Below, piece after piece: positions 5,643 through 12,633 of a stretch of 35,712 bases of DNA. The stretch comes from a virus. The notes under the pieces are model-generated. The model was not told where the DNA came from. It worked only from the letters and a program-made list of their open reading frames with translations, and ran no database searches. Within the stretch, counting starts at the first letter, position 1; each line of letters starts with the position of its first letter. Both the position numbers and the translations under genes were made by a program. The stretch spans positions 1 to 35,712 of IMG/VR virus record IMGVR_UViG_3300030385_000682; one strand, written 5' to 3'.

Positions 5643-7190
5643 TTACCCGTTAATTTCTTTTGTCAACTTAGAAATCTTGTTGTTAATAGTTACACCACGC
5701 TTACCAGTAGCGCTCATAATACTCATAAGCATCTTATTACTTTCGTGTGCAATAATTACCCCTCCGTTGAAGTTTATAGTAAATGTTTCGCTTTTCAACC
5801 TGCTAACACCTGCGTAATCAACTATACTCATGTCCTTGTGAATAACTACGCTACCCTCGTCCGTCATAACAACTTTGACATCGAGCTTAAACAGGCGCGA
5901 CTTCAAGTACTCGCTGTAATATGTTTTAGATTCAAGGCAAAGCTTAGTTTTATCCTCACTCTCGTAAACTTCAACCATTTTATCTTTCCTACTATACCAT
6001 ACCCTTGTAGAAGCGCACATAACGGCTTCGTTTATGTGTAAATACCCGTTATCAGTACTTACAACATCTTTATCGTGGTAATACTTATCAACATCAGTAA
6101 TGAGTTCAGAGTGTTCGTGTATATATGAAATCCAAACACTTGGTAAATTATCATCATTCGTAATAAACCATTCCCCCAAAACCCAACACCTAATTCTTTG
6201 AAGCGATTCATCCGAGTAATCACCACCAATCTCATCGTAACACTTATACCTATCAATATCCGTAGGTATAGCGCTCGTGTTGTTAACTAAAAAACAAGCC
6301 CCTTCATTATTTTCAAAAGAATACCTAAAAGTATCTAAGTACGGGTAAGAATCAAAGTTATGCCCGCTATCCATGAAGTACATTAATTCCCCTTTAATGT
6401 TTTTTCCGTCTGGAGTTGTAATCTCAGACATATACGAGTGACCTTGCCTAGTCTTGTAGTGCCACCCACGCTCACACGCGTAAGCTTTAAACATTTCTTC
6501 ATCGGAAGAATCAATAGTGTATATCCTATCCATGAATGTTACAGGCTTTCCGTCAAGGAGAACGCCTTTCCACACTAACGCGCGACCAGATATCCCCTCA
6601 CCTCTATCAAGAATAAGCACTTCTAAATCGTTTTCCGTGTAAATATCAAAGAAATCTTGACAATCACTACTCCTCATACACGACTCGTACAAAGAACCAC
6701 AACCACCACCATCATCAGCATCACCACCCCAATCATCACTCCACTCGTAATTCTCCCCTAAATAAGCATATCTAATATCGGACGACATCGTCAGTATCGC
6801 GCTCGTGTCCATGGACATGGTTTTAAGCCTGTTTGTGAAGACTTCTATGTGTTGGTTAGTTATTCCGTACTCCGAGTAACTATCCTCCTTTATAATGCGT
6901 GATATCAACTTACTCACACGAGTACGTATACGCCTTGTATGGTCTGTAAGAGCCTCGTCTTCGCTCCATCCGTGCCTTTCTATTAGTGATTTAGTAGCAA
7001 ACGCTACTCTTCCTTTGACATCCACGCTCATAGATATATAGTTAGCTCTCTCACTCTCGTCGAATAAGTGCTCTTCGCTAATATTACCCTCGCTGTAAGA
7101 AAGTAATAACTTTTGTACGTTGTTGTCTGATAGCGCTTTCATGCGCTCTAACACTGTGAGGATAGTTTCCCCGAAAATAACTTTTGCCAT
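5643..7190 (-). CDS. Large conserved phage protein of unknown function (515 aa)
   Basis: A soluble 515-residue protein from ATG 7190. Its N-terminal 130 residues are helical. After an Asp/Gly-rich linker (150-164) comes a core with ESCMRSSDCQDFFDIYT (169-185), ISGRALVW (200-207), FMDRIYTIDSSD (219-230) and GWHYKTRQG (242-250). I have the impression of similar cores in unannotated proteins of other phages, which cannot be confirmed here. The C-terminal half carries repeated short strand motifs (DNGYLHINEAV, TKLCLESKTYYSEYL). It lies 30 bases upstream of the metallopeptidase in the same operon, suggesting joint expression. No catalytic motif is assigned. Confidence 0.75.
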   Translation of the reverse strand: MAKVIFGETILTVLERMKALSDNNVQKLLLSYSEGNISEEHLFDESERANYISMSVDVKGRVAFATKSLIERHGWSEDEALTDHTRRIRTRVSKLISRIIKEDSYSEYGITNQHIEVFTNRLKTMSMDTSAILTMSSDIRYAYLGENYEWSDDWGGDADDGGGCGSLYESCMRSSDCQDFFDIYTENDLEVLILDRGEGISGRALVWKGVLLDGKPVTFMDRIYTIDSSDEEMFKAYACERGWHYKTRQGHSYMSEITTPDGKNIKGELMYFMDSGHNFDSYPYLDTFRYSFENNEGACFLVNNTSAIPTDIDRYKCYDEIGGDYSDESLQRIRCWVLGEWFITNDDNLPSVWISYIHEHSELITDVDKYYHDKDVVSTDNGYLHINEAVMCASTRVWYSRKDKMVEVYESEDKTKLCLESKTYYSEYLKSRLFKLDVKVVMTDEGSVVIHKDMSIVDYAGVSRLKSETFTINFNGGVIIAHESNKMLMSIMSATGKRGVTINNKISKLTKEING

Positions 7191-7201
7191 AATTCCGTTA
7201 A

Positions 7202-7441
7202 TTAATTTTTGTTAATAACTACTTTGCTGATTACCTTTGCTGGTTTCACCCACTTACACGACCACCACCACTGATTTTCTTTACACCTATGGAGGGAGTT
7301 ACCCAACTGTGGCTCATTTCGTGTTATGGTTATAATTCTACCGCACCAATCCATCATGTCGCAATTCCAATTATCTTTATATAATCGCTCTAATTCATCG
7401 CGAGATAATACTTCGTACTGATTACCTATTATAATGCTCAT
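7202..7441 (-). CDS. Hypothetical Trp-rich small protein (79 aa)
   Basis: Starts at ATG 7441, two bases after the stop of the gene upstream. It has a CGRIITITR strand around 33-41 and a NQWWWSCKWVKP strand at about 57-68, typical of small beta-rich phage proteins. The layout resembles that of the protein at 4155-4403, so distant paralogy is possible. Role unknown. Confidence 0.62.
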   Translation of the reverse strand: MSIIIGNQYEVLSRDELERLYKDNWNCDMMDWCGRIITITRNEPQLGNSLHRCKENQWWWSCKWVKPAKVISKVVINKN

Positions 7442-7443
7442 AA

Positions 7444-7671
7444 TTAAAGTATATTAAGTTCGCACCATTCCTTCGCGCTCTCTTGCGCTTTACATACATC
7501 TTCCCCGATTGAATTATCGGTAAAACAGTCTACGTTTACCCACCTTTCCAATCCTTCAACGCGATTATTAAACCATACATTAAAGGTTGCGCTCTCGTTC
7601 CACGAGATTTTGTAGTAATTACACTCGCTCGTGTACACTACATTTCCGAACATTGTTTCTTCTTTTATCAT
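7444..7671 (-). CDS. Hypothetical protein (75 aa)
   Basis: Starts at ATG 7671, overlapping the stop of the 103-aa gene by four bases. It is beta-rich in the first half (NVVYTSE, YYKISW, TFNVWFNN), with a Trp/Val strand and a helical C-terminus. No family is recognised. Tight coupling with both neighbours supports expression as part of the leftward operon. Confidence 0.62.
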   Translation of the reverse strand: MIKEETMFGNVVYTSECNYYKISWNESATFNVWFNNRVEGLERWVNVDCFTDNSIGEDVCKAQESAKEWCELNIL

Positions 7672-7979
7672 AACTTGTTTCTTTTCACACTAATAAACGA
7701 TTTGTTAACACCTATGTACTTCATGAATGAGTTGAAAGACATTGCGCCTTTAATTGCATCATTTGATGGCGATGAGTTTTTATACATCGAAAGACTTAAA
7801 TCGTGAGGAATCCCGCCTTTTTCACAAAATGATAAAATTGTATGCTCGTCGCTAAGGTATAGAGGTTTATTATCTCCAGAACCCCACCTTATGCCATGCT
7901 TAAAGATTATATTCTGTGCTGTAACGCTCTCGTACGATGATGTTACGAGAACCTTAATATTTTTAGTTATCTTACTCAT
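7668..7979 (-). CDS. Hypothetical protein (103 aa)
   Basis: Starts at ATG 7979 and ends overlapping the next start by four bases. The sequence is mixed, with KIKVLVTSSYES near the N-terminus, a central IRWGSGDNKPLYLSD segment and a basic C-terminal end (SVKRNK). The arrangement strand, then 'GIRWxSG', then 'LYL' resembles short phage proteins that I cannot name. No motif for catalysis is visible. Confidence 0.6.
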   Translation of the reverse strand: MSKITKNIKVLVTSSYESVTAQNIIFKHGIRWGSGDNKPLYLSDEHTILSFCEKGGIPHDLSLSMYKNSSPSNDAIKGAMSFNSFMKYIGVNKSFISVKRNKL

Positions 7980-7981
7980 GG

Positions 7982-8155
7982 CTACCCCTCCGTTATTTTA
8001 GTTAATCCGTTGATTGTTGTGTGCTTCACAATTACCCCCGTAGAAAGTTGTTTATATTCTACATTCGTATTTCTTCTTCGCTCGCTCAAGTCTATGCGCC
8101 ATACATACGCCATAGATACTACATACGCGAACATTGTTATAAATAATAAAAACAT
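7982..8155 (-). CDS. Small single-pass membrane protein (57 aa)
   Basis: I start it at ATG 8155, because any longer reading runs into tRNA-Glu (8177-8247). The N-terminus is a hydrophobic segment (MFLLFITMFAYVVSMAYVW), followed by a basic patch (SERRRNTN) and a soluble tail with two short strands. The likely topology is N-out/C-in under the positive-inside rule. The gene lies just downstream of the tRNA and two bases before the next start. Role unknown; an inner-membrane early protein (exclusion or host takeover) is only a guess. Confidence 0.6.
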   Translation of the reverse strand: MFLLFITMFAYVVSMAYVWRIDLSERRRNTNVEYKQLSTGVIVKHTTINGLTKITEG

Positions 8156-8176
8156 AATTCTTACCGTTTTGGTTAG

Positions 8177-8247
8177 TAGTGCGTGAAGGAATCGAACCTC
8201 CGTTTCACAGTTGAAAACTGTCCGTCCTACCATTAGACGAACGCACC
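8177..8247 (-). tRNA. tRNA-Glu (TTC anticodon)
   Basis: A 71-nt cloverleaf on the minus strand: acceptor GGTGCGT/ACGCACT (with a G-U at 1-72), D stem GTCT/GGAC, anticodon stem around the loop TTTTCAA carrying TTC, T arm GGAGG-TTCGATT-CCTTC. The 27-43 pair is mismatched and CCA is not encoded. The GTCTAATGGTAGGAC D arm is typical of tRNA-Glu. It stands at the head of the leftward gene block, next to the control region. Confidence 0.92.
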
Positions 8248-8547
8248 AGAAAAAGACAAAAAAATACCCCCTGAAAAATCGGCTTTATATTGTTGGTTTG
8301 CCAAAAAAAAGTTTCGTGCACATATATGCACATACGATTAGAAACGTGTATAACGCCTAATTAAACGCACGCGGGCTTGCGAAAAGACATATACGCCCCC
8401 CCTCCTGCGAAAAGACATATACGTATGTGCGCCCGCGAAAATAAGAAACGTACGCGCTCCTGCGAAAAGATATATACGTGCGTTATAAACACGCGTTATA
8501 AGAAGCAAGCCAGCCATTTCTGACCGACTCGCTAATTTTGCAGCTAT
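8248..8547. other. Non-coding control segment with iteron-like array
   Basis: No credible gene lies here. The stretch is locally rich in CG dinucleotides in an otherwise AT-rich genome. It contains four repeat units (8378-8478, separate entry), a TGCACATA direct repeat near 8317-8335, the 14-mer TAGAAACGTGTATA at 8339-8352 (also at 9636-9649), and runs of A8 (near 8303) and C7. It looks like a protein-binding or replication control site. Confidence 0.5.
8378..8478. repeat. Tandem iteron-like repeats, 27-28 bp period
   Basis: Near-identical 18-mers TGCGAAAAGACATATACG stand at 8378-8395 and 8406-8423, and a copy with one change (T for C) at 8461-8478. A degenerate unit (CGCGAAAATAAGAAACG) sits at about 8433-8450. 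The starts are 28, 27 and 28 bases apart. Regularly spaced oriented repeats of this size are typical of iterons bound by a replication initiator, or of cooperative operators. Confidence 0.6.
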
Positions 8548-9042
8548 TTACGCCTTTTGCGCCTGCTCCTCGAAGTACTTGTTTCGGTTCGCTAAACAGC
8601 TCTCAAGACGCGATTTTTGAACGACTTTGATTCTGCATATTTGCGCCTTACCACTCTTCGCTTCCAGTGCGTTGAATCCGTCTCTAATTTCGGTGTCGAA
8701 TGGCACAATCATCGTAATCTCAAGACCGAAGCTCTTGCAGTCTTTAGGGGCTAAGCCTGCATCCTTACCGGCGCTCGTGAATGTACGTTGAATCCTTTTG
8801 GCAGCGGCTAAAAGCAGCCCTTCGCCTTCGCTGATGGCAAGCGATCTAGGCTCTTCGATAGCTTGCTTGTAATACACAGCCTCATAGCTCGCTACTTTCT
8901 TAAGCAAATCTTCGACCATGGGATTTGTAGCGCCCAGGCTAGCCTTTAGCCCGCCGATAGACTTCGACAAAGCGTCGATTTGTTTCTTCAATTCTGGCGC
9001 TGACATTTGCGCAATTGCTTGGGATAATTCTGATTTGTTCAT
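8548..9042 (-). CDS. Hypothetical helical protein (164 aa), atypical composition
   Basis: Starts at ATG 9042 in the context TCGTTATGA, shared with the small gene upstream. The N-terminal 55 residues are a helical Ala/Ser/Leu/Lys-rich segment that may form a coiled coil. A region at 70-90 (SEGEGLLLAAAKRIQRTF) is followed by a strand GLEITMIVPFDTEI, and by a basic C-terminal half. Its codons (many GCG, GCC, AAG, CTC) look richer in G+C than its neighbours', suggesting recent acquisition or a different expression need. No homologous family is recognised. It stands alone between the repeat array and the main control region, a typical place for an early host-takeover or anti-defence protein, which is speculation. 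Confidence 0.65.
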   Translation of the reverse strand: MNKSELSQAIAQMSAPELKKQIDALSKSIGGLKASLGATNPMVEDLLKKVASYEAVYYKQAIEEPRSLAISEGEGLLLAAAKRIQRTFTSAGKDAGLAPKDCKSFGLEITMIVPFDTEIRDGFNALEAKSGKAQICRIKVVQKSRLESCLANRNKYFEEQAQKA

Positions 9043-9113
9043 AACGAAATATTTAGTAAGTTAGATATGTATGTAATTACGGCGCTTACATACGTGGCGC
9101 TTATACGTGTATG

Positions 9114-9212
9114 CTAGTGAATGTACGCAACAAGCAAGAACATTGTAAGCATAAAAGCAAAAGCGCTTAAGCAGGCGATTGCACTTTCTTTGATTTGTTC
9201 TTTCTTAGTCAT
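9114..9212 (-). CDS. 32-aa membrane microprotein
   Basis: Starts at ATG 9212 with a charged N-terminus (MTKKEQIKES) followed by a hydrophobic helix (CLSAFAFMLTMFLLVAYI). The start context TCGTTATGA is the same as for the 164-aa gene downstream, which supports this strand. The opposite strand has a 36-codon frame at 9121-9231 that is also hydrophobic, so the call is not certain. It would be the first gene of the leftward block. Confidence 0.45.
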   Translation of the reverse strand: MTKKEQIKESAIACLSAFAFMLTMFLLVAYIH

Positions 9213-9457
9213 AACGAGTATTATTGGTTAGTCGCCGTTGATACATTCGTTGTACCGATTCGACAGGACAAACATACCTAAATCATTTTGGCGTTGGATT
9301 GACTTAATTCGCTGATACTCAGTTGATTACGGTAGTATGCAAGCATAACATCGACCTCATTTGGCGTGTATAAACTACTGATAGCCAGCCAGTTACAAGC
9401 TTTTAAGGCTTAAACTTTTCATTCCTTATTTAGAATTAATCTAAACTATAATCGTCT

Positions 9458-9617
9458 GATAGTCAGCAAGATAGGTGTTATGCACTGCATACTATCTATT
9501 AGGCACTGCATACTATATAGCTTAACTCGTTGAGGCTCAAGTAGTTACATCATATATTGGATAGTCGGCACGCATACTATCGTGATTTGGTTGATAGGGC
9601 TGAAAGCCTTGCTATCA
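9458..9617. repeat. GCACTGCATACTAT repeats and GATAG/CTATC inverted motifs
   Basis: The 14-mer GCACTGCATACTAT lies at 9482-9495 and 9503-9516, exactly 21 bp apart (two helical turns), with a one-base-shorter third copy at 9568-9580. GATAGT/ACTATC inverted pairs occur at 9458-9463 with 9491-9496, and at 9560-9565 with 9576-9581. TGATAG/CTATCA flank a GGCT/AGCC stem at 9592-9617. The same-face spacing suggests binding of a dimeric protein. Confidence 0.5.
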
Positions 9618-9801
9618 TTGGGCTAAAGGTACATATAGAAACGTGTATATCTTCGAGAATGAACGAACTTCGATAAGGGTTATATTGGATAGCTTAAATT
9701 GATTAAAGGCTCTAAAAAGCGCTTAAAAAGCTAAACAGTTTTATTTTGAAAATAGTGGTTGAAATATTTGTTTTTAAGTATAATTTTACACGTCTGTTTG
9801 C

Positions 9802-9904
9802 TTTAGACCTTCAAAAATATAAATTTAGACTAATCTAAACACTTTTGCATTGAATATTTAGATGAGCCTAAAAAAAATTGGGCAAATATTTAGACAAGCC
9901 TAAA
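9802..9904. promoter_or_regulatory. Operator-like palindromes TTTAG-N6-CTAAA
   Basis: Three perfect palindromes stand at 9824-9839, 9857-9872 and 9889-9904, at 33- and 32-bp intervals (about three helical turns). A degenerate site lies at 9802-9817, and a variant with N7 at 9429-9445. A leftward -7-like box (TATTTTTG, 9819-9812) overlaps the degenerate site and lies next to the first palindrome, so a bound regulator could block or activate leftward transcription. Confidence 0.6.
9812..9819 (-). promoter_or_regulatory. Candidate early leftward -7 box (TATTTTTG)
   Basis: CAAAAATA on the plus strand reads TATTTTTG on the minus strand, fitting TAnnTTTG. It sits inside the operator-like cluster. 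No consensus -33 element is seen. If used, the first leftward gene would have a leader of about 600 nt. Confidence 0.35.
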
Positions 9905-10231
9905 AATATATTGACTATTATATTACAATGTAGATATGTAGATAACTATATATGTTTTCAGTTGATGAGTACATATACTTAACTATATATATAGCTTTGA
10001 TCATGTGTGCATATTCCCTAAACATTCATATATAGATATGTAGATATGTAAGACCGTCGATATGTTTAAAATAGGGGGGGAAGCAACCAACGAATACGTG
10101 AACTCTCATTGAAGTGTTGAGGTCTAATAATATAACCTTATCTTTATTGAAAATATATACCCCTCAAAAAAAATATATAATATACACAGTAACGTATAAG
10201 TAGTGTTGAGGTGTACTAACATAAAAATAGA

Positions 10232-10245
10232 GGTATAAGTATACC
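10232..10245. other. 14-bp palindrome GGTATAAGTATACC
   Basis: Perfect arms GGTATA/TATACC around AG, upstream of the late operon. A similar inverted GGGTAT/ATACCC arrangement occurs in the leader at 4463-4490. It may be an operator half-site pair or a short RNA hairpin. Confidence 0.35.
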
Positions 10246-10299
10246 CCCTTTACTTTTTTAAATCAACTCACCCTCGTTTACAGACTGTGTATCGAAGTT

Positions 10300-10316
10300 A
10301 AAGAGAACTTCTCTTT
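10300..10316. other. 17-bp palindrome upstream of the late operon
   Basis: AAAGAGAA-C-TTCTCTTT is symmetrical, with CGAA and TTCG further out. It lies about 105 bp before the terminase start and is followed by TTTTCG. It could be a regulator site, or a weak terminator isolating the late genes from upstream transcription. Confidence 0.4.
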
Positions 10317-10408
10317 TCGTCCTCGCGATGCTGCGGGTCTTAGACAACTCTTTGGCGAAGGTACAGAAAATAAATGATACTTAGTATAGATAATTCATAT
10401 TTTTTTAT

Positions 10409-10416
10409 TATATTTG
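10409..10416 (+). promoter_or_regulatory. Rightward -7 box (TATATTTG) of the late operon
   Basis: TATATTTG matches TAnnTTTG and ends five bases before the ATG at 10422, implying a leaderless or nearly leaderless late transcript. No TTG is present at -33, which may mean an activator is required. Confidence 0.5.
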
Positions 10417-10421
10417 CGACT

Positions 10422-10826
10422 ATGAGCGAGAAAGGAAAAGGGAAACCAGTTACTAAATACGTTTCCGAGAAAGGGAAACCTTCTAGGTATAAACCTGGAA
10501 CGTCTGGTAATCCATCAGGTAGGACAAAAGGGTCAGTAGGAAAGATAACTAAGATAGGCAGAGATACTATTGCTCTTGCACTTCAAGGTAATGTTGATGA
10601 AATATCTTCAGCGCTTCAAGAGTTAAGGGCTAGTAGTGCTAAAGACTTTATTGATTGTATAGTTAAGTTACTCCCCTACGTTACACCTAAATTATTAGCT
10701 GCTCAAGTAACTGAAGAGAGACACCACAAGATTGAGATTAATTTAAGCCCCGACACTTCAGCTATGGATATAAAATCCATGTTAGGTGAAGATAGTGTTG
10801 AGGATATAGAGTTTGATGATTTATAA
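10422..10826 (+). CDS. Putative terminase small subunit (DUF5681-like)
   Basis: I start at ATG 10422 rather than an in-frame ATG 48 bases upstream, because the promoter box lies between them. The 134-aa protein has the signature YKPGTSGNPSGRTKGS (near residue 22), typical of DUF5681 proteins encoded next to large terminases. Helices at 45-90 follow, then an acidic C-terminus. It is the first gene of the late block, with terL two genes downstream. It would recognise phage DNA for packaging; DNA binding is inferred from family and position. Confidence 0.72.
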   Translation: MSEKGKGKPVTKYVSEKGKPSRYKPGTSGNPSGRTKGSVGKITKIGRDTIALALQGNVDEISSALQELRASSAKDFIDCIVKLLPYVTPKLLAAQVTEERHHKIEINLSPDTSAMDIKSMLGEDSVEDIEFDDL

Positions 10827-10837
10827 AAAAGAAAGAT

Positions 10838-11092
10838 ATGGATAAGATTAACACAAAAAGTAAAGATTACAAGGATGTGCTAGGGGGTTTGCCTGATTTA
10901 ACTAATAGAGATAAAGATACTCAAGACGTTCTAGCTGATGTTGTAGATAAGGTTAACAGCGTTATTGATTTAGGGAACTTAGTTGAAGGGTTTACTTTCG
11001 ATTACATTTCCTCATCTGGTAGAACATCTGCAAAGTTGAAGATAACGCACACGTCTTCAGGGAAATACTTTCAGATAAACGCCGCGAATTAG
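10838..11092 (+). CDS. Hypothetical protein (84 aa)
   Basis: Starts at ATG 10838, 11 bases after the terminase small-subunit gene. A Lys/Asp-rich N-terminus precedes a helix (DVLADVVDKVNSVIDLGNLV) and two or three strands (FTFDYISSSG, SAKLKITHTSSGKYFQINA). No family is recognised. Its position between the terminase genes suggests a packaging accessory, without direct evidence. Confidence 0.65.
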   Translation: MDKINTKSKDYKDVLGGLPDLTNRDKDTQDVLADVVDKVNSVIDLGNLVEGFTFDYISSSGRTSAKLKITHTSSGKYFQINAAN

Positions 11093-11148
11093 AGTCGTAG
11101 TTTAGATAAAAACACTTCAACCAATAAACACCTTAGAGAAACGAATCA

Positions 11149-12606
11149 ATGGGTAGGAAATCAAAAGATGAACTAGCACAAGACGCATTATCGGGAGACG
11201 TCAAGCAAGCACTAAAGAAAAAGCTTTGTGAGTTATCGTACTTTGAATTTTTTAAAGAAGCCTTTAAGGTGGTTGAGCCAGCCGTTGAACTGGATATTAA
11301 CTGGCATCACCGCTATATATGTAAGATATTACAGGACGAAGCTGAGAGAATCATACGAGGGGAAGACAAGCAGCGAGATATTATTATCAATATCCCGTTC
11401 CGCGCTTCTAAGTCTCTTATGTGCACCATTCTTTTTCCAGTGTGGTGTTGGATTCGTGACCCCAAGCTTCGATTTATTACTGCTTCTTATAGTGCATCTC
11501 TGTCTATTGAGCACAGCGCTAAGTCAAGAGACGTAATAACATCTAATTGGTTTCAAGAGAACTGGGGAGAGGACTTCCAGATTAAGCCAGACCAAAATAC
11601 AAAACAGAATTACGTTAACAACGAGACAGGTAGTAGGAGAGCTACATCTGTTGGAGGTACTGTTACAGGTGCTGGAGCTTCGATAATAATTGTCGATGAC
11701 CCTATATCTCCAAAGCAAGCTGCCTCTCAAACAGAAAGGAGTCATGCGAACGAGTGGTATACGAGTACGCTGTACTCAAGGCTAGATAACCCTAGAACTG
11801 GCGTGAGGATTATAATCATGCAGAGGTTACACGAAGACGACCTTAGCGGTTATCTTCTTAGGGAGAATCCTGACAACTATAAACATATTTGTATTCCCGC
11901 TGAAAAGGAAGGCAACTTATCACCTAAAGGCTTAGAGAAGTTTTACAAAGAAGACTTATTTTGGGATTCAAGATTTTCAAGAAAGATTCTTCAAGACTAT
12001 AAATACCAACTTGGTAGTTATGAATATGCTGGTCAACTTCAGCAACAGCCTGCTCCTGCGGATGGGGGAATCATTAAGCCTGAATGGTTTAACTACGAGA
12101 AGACTTTTGACGAGGATTTAGTATGGCATTTCGTTATTGACCCTGCGTACACATCAAAGCAAAGTAATGACCCTTCAGCGATGTTAGTGTTTGCAATTAA
12201 AGAAAATAATTACTATATTCGCAAGGTTGAAGAGAGATATTTAGAGTTCCCAGAGCTAGTGAAATATATAGTTGACTTTTGCCAAAAAAATGGTTATACT
12301 AATCGCTCAAGGATTTATGTCGAACCAAAGGCTAGTGGTAAGTCCGTAGTACAGACTCTACGTAGGTCTACGAGATTAAACATACTAGAAGCTAAGTCTC
12401 CAACAAAAGACAAAGTAGCTAGAGTTAGGGATGTTGTAGGTATGATAGAATCTGGAAGGGTAACTTTAATAGAAGGGAAATGGACAGATAATTTCGTTTC
12501 ACAATGTTCTCAGTTCCCTAATGCGAGACACGATGATATGGTTGATTGTTTGCAGATGGCGTTAGATAGAAGTAATAAAGGTTCAAGGATAACAGCGTTT
12601 AGATAA
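11149..12606 (+). CDS. terL: Terminase large subunit
   Basis: The 485-aa protein starts at ATG 11149. It shows a Walker A-like IPFRASKS at 83-89 (a degenerate P-loop, as in many TerL), Walker B IIIVDDP at 179-185, and the RNase H-fold nuclease with VIDPAYTS (Asp331), an acidic strand region near 395 and the terminal RHDDMVD box near 463-469. It is the packaging motor that translocates DNA into proheads and cuts concatemers. Unusually, no portal follows; tail genes do, and the portal lies about 13 kb downstream. Confidence 0.93.
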   Translation: MGRKSKDELAQDALSGDVKQALKKKLCELSYFEFFKEAFKVVEPAVELDINWHHRYICKILQDEAERIIRGEDKQRDIIINIPFRASKSLMCTILFPVWCWIRDPKLRFITASYSASLSIEHSAKSRDVITSNWFQENWGEDFQIKPDQNTKQNYVNNETGSRRATSVGGTVTGAGASIIIVDDPISPKQAASQTERSHANEWYTSTLYSRLDNPRTGVRIIIMQRLHEDDLSGYLLRENPDNYKHICIPAEKEGNLSPKGLEKFYKEDLFWDSRFSRKILQDYKYQLGSYEYAGQLQQQPAPADGGIIKPEWFNYEKTFDEDLVWHFVIDPAYTSKQSNDPSAMLVFAIKENNYYIRKVEERYLEFPELVKYIVDFCQKNGYTNRSRIYVEPKASGKSVVQTLRRSTRLNILEAKSPTKDKVARVRDVVGMIESGRVTLIEGKWTDNFVSQCSQFPNARHDDMVDCLQMALDRSNKGSRITAFR

Positions 12607-12633
12607 ACAACAGAAACAAAAAAGGAATAGTAG

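Larger units (their letters stand above)
9213..10421. promoter_or_regulatory. Divergent control region, probable origin
   Basis: About 1.2 kb lies without a supported gene between the leftward and rightward gene blocks. It carries GATAG/CTATC inverted motifs and 21-bp-spaced direct repeats (9458-9617), three TTTAG-N6-CTAAA palindromes (9824-9904), an AT-rich tract with the 14-mer TAGATATGTAGATA at 9931-9944 and 10033-10046, a G7 run (10074-10080), AGTGTTGAGGT at 10113-10123 and 10202-10212, and palindromes at 10232-10245 and 10300-10316. This density fits an origin plus early/late switch; function is inferred. Confidence 0.6.

Noticed and set aside
5232-6256. Open frames antisense to, or in another frame of, the peptidase and 515-aa genes
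   Set aside because: They overlap clear coding frames with intact motifs and have no start context or domain.
8156-8233. N-terminal extension of the 57-aa membrane protein
   Set aside because: It would overlap tRNA-Glu; the ATG at 8155 directly precedes the membrane helix.
9121-9231. Plus-strand 36-codon hydrophobic frame opposite the 32-aa microgene
   Set aside because: The minus-strand frame shares its start context (TCGTTATGA) with the next gene, and the region reads leftward; the plus frame has no such support.
10074-10080. G7 run as a terminator or G-quadruplex
   Set aside because: A single G tract without partners or stem.
10374-10421. Upstream in-frame ATG of the small terminase
   Set aside because: A TAnnTTTG box lies between it and the ATG at 10422, so the shorter form is more likely.
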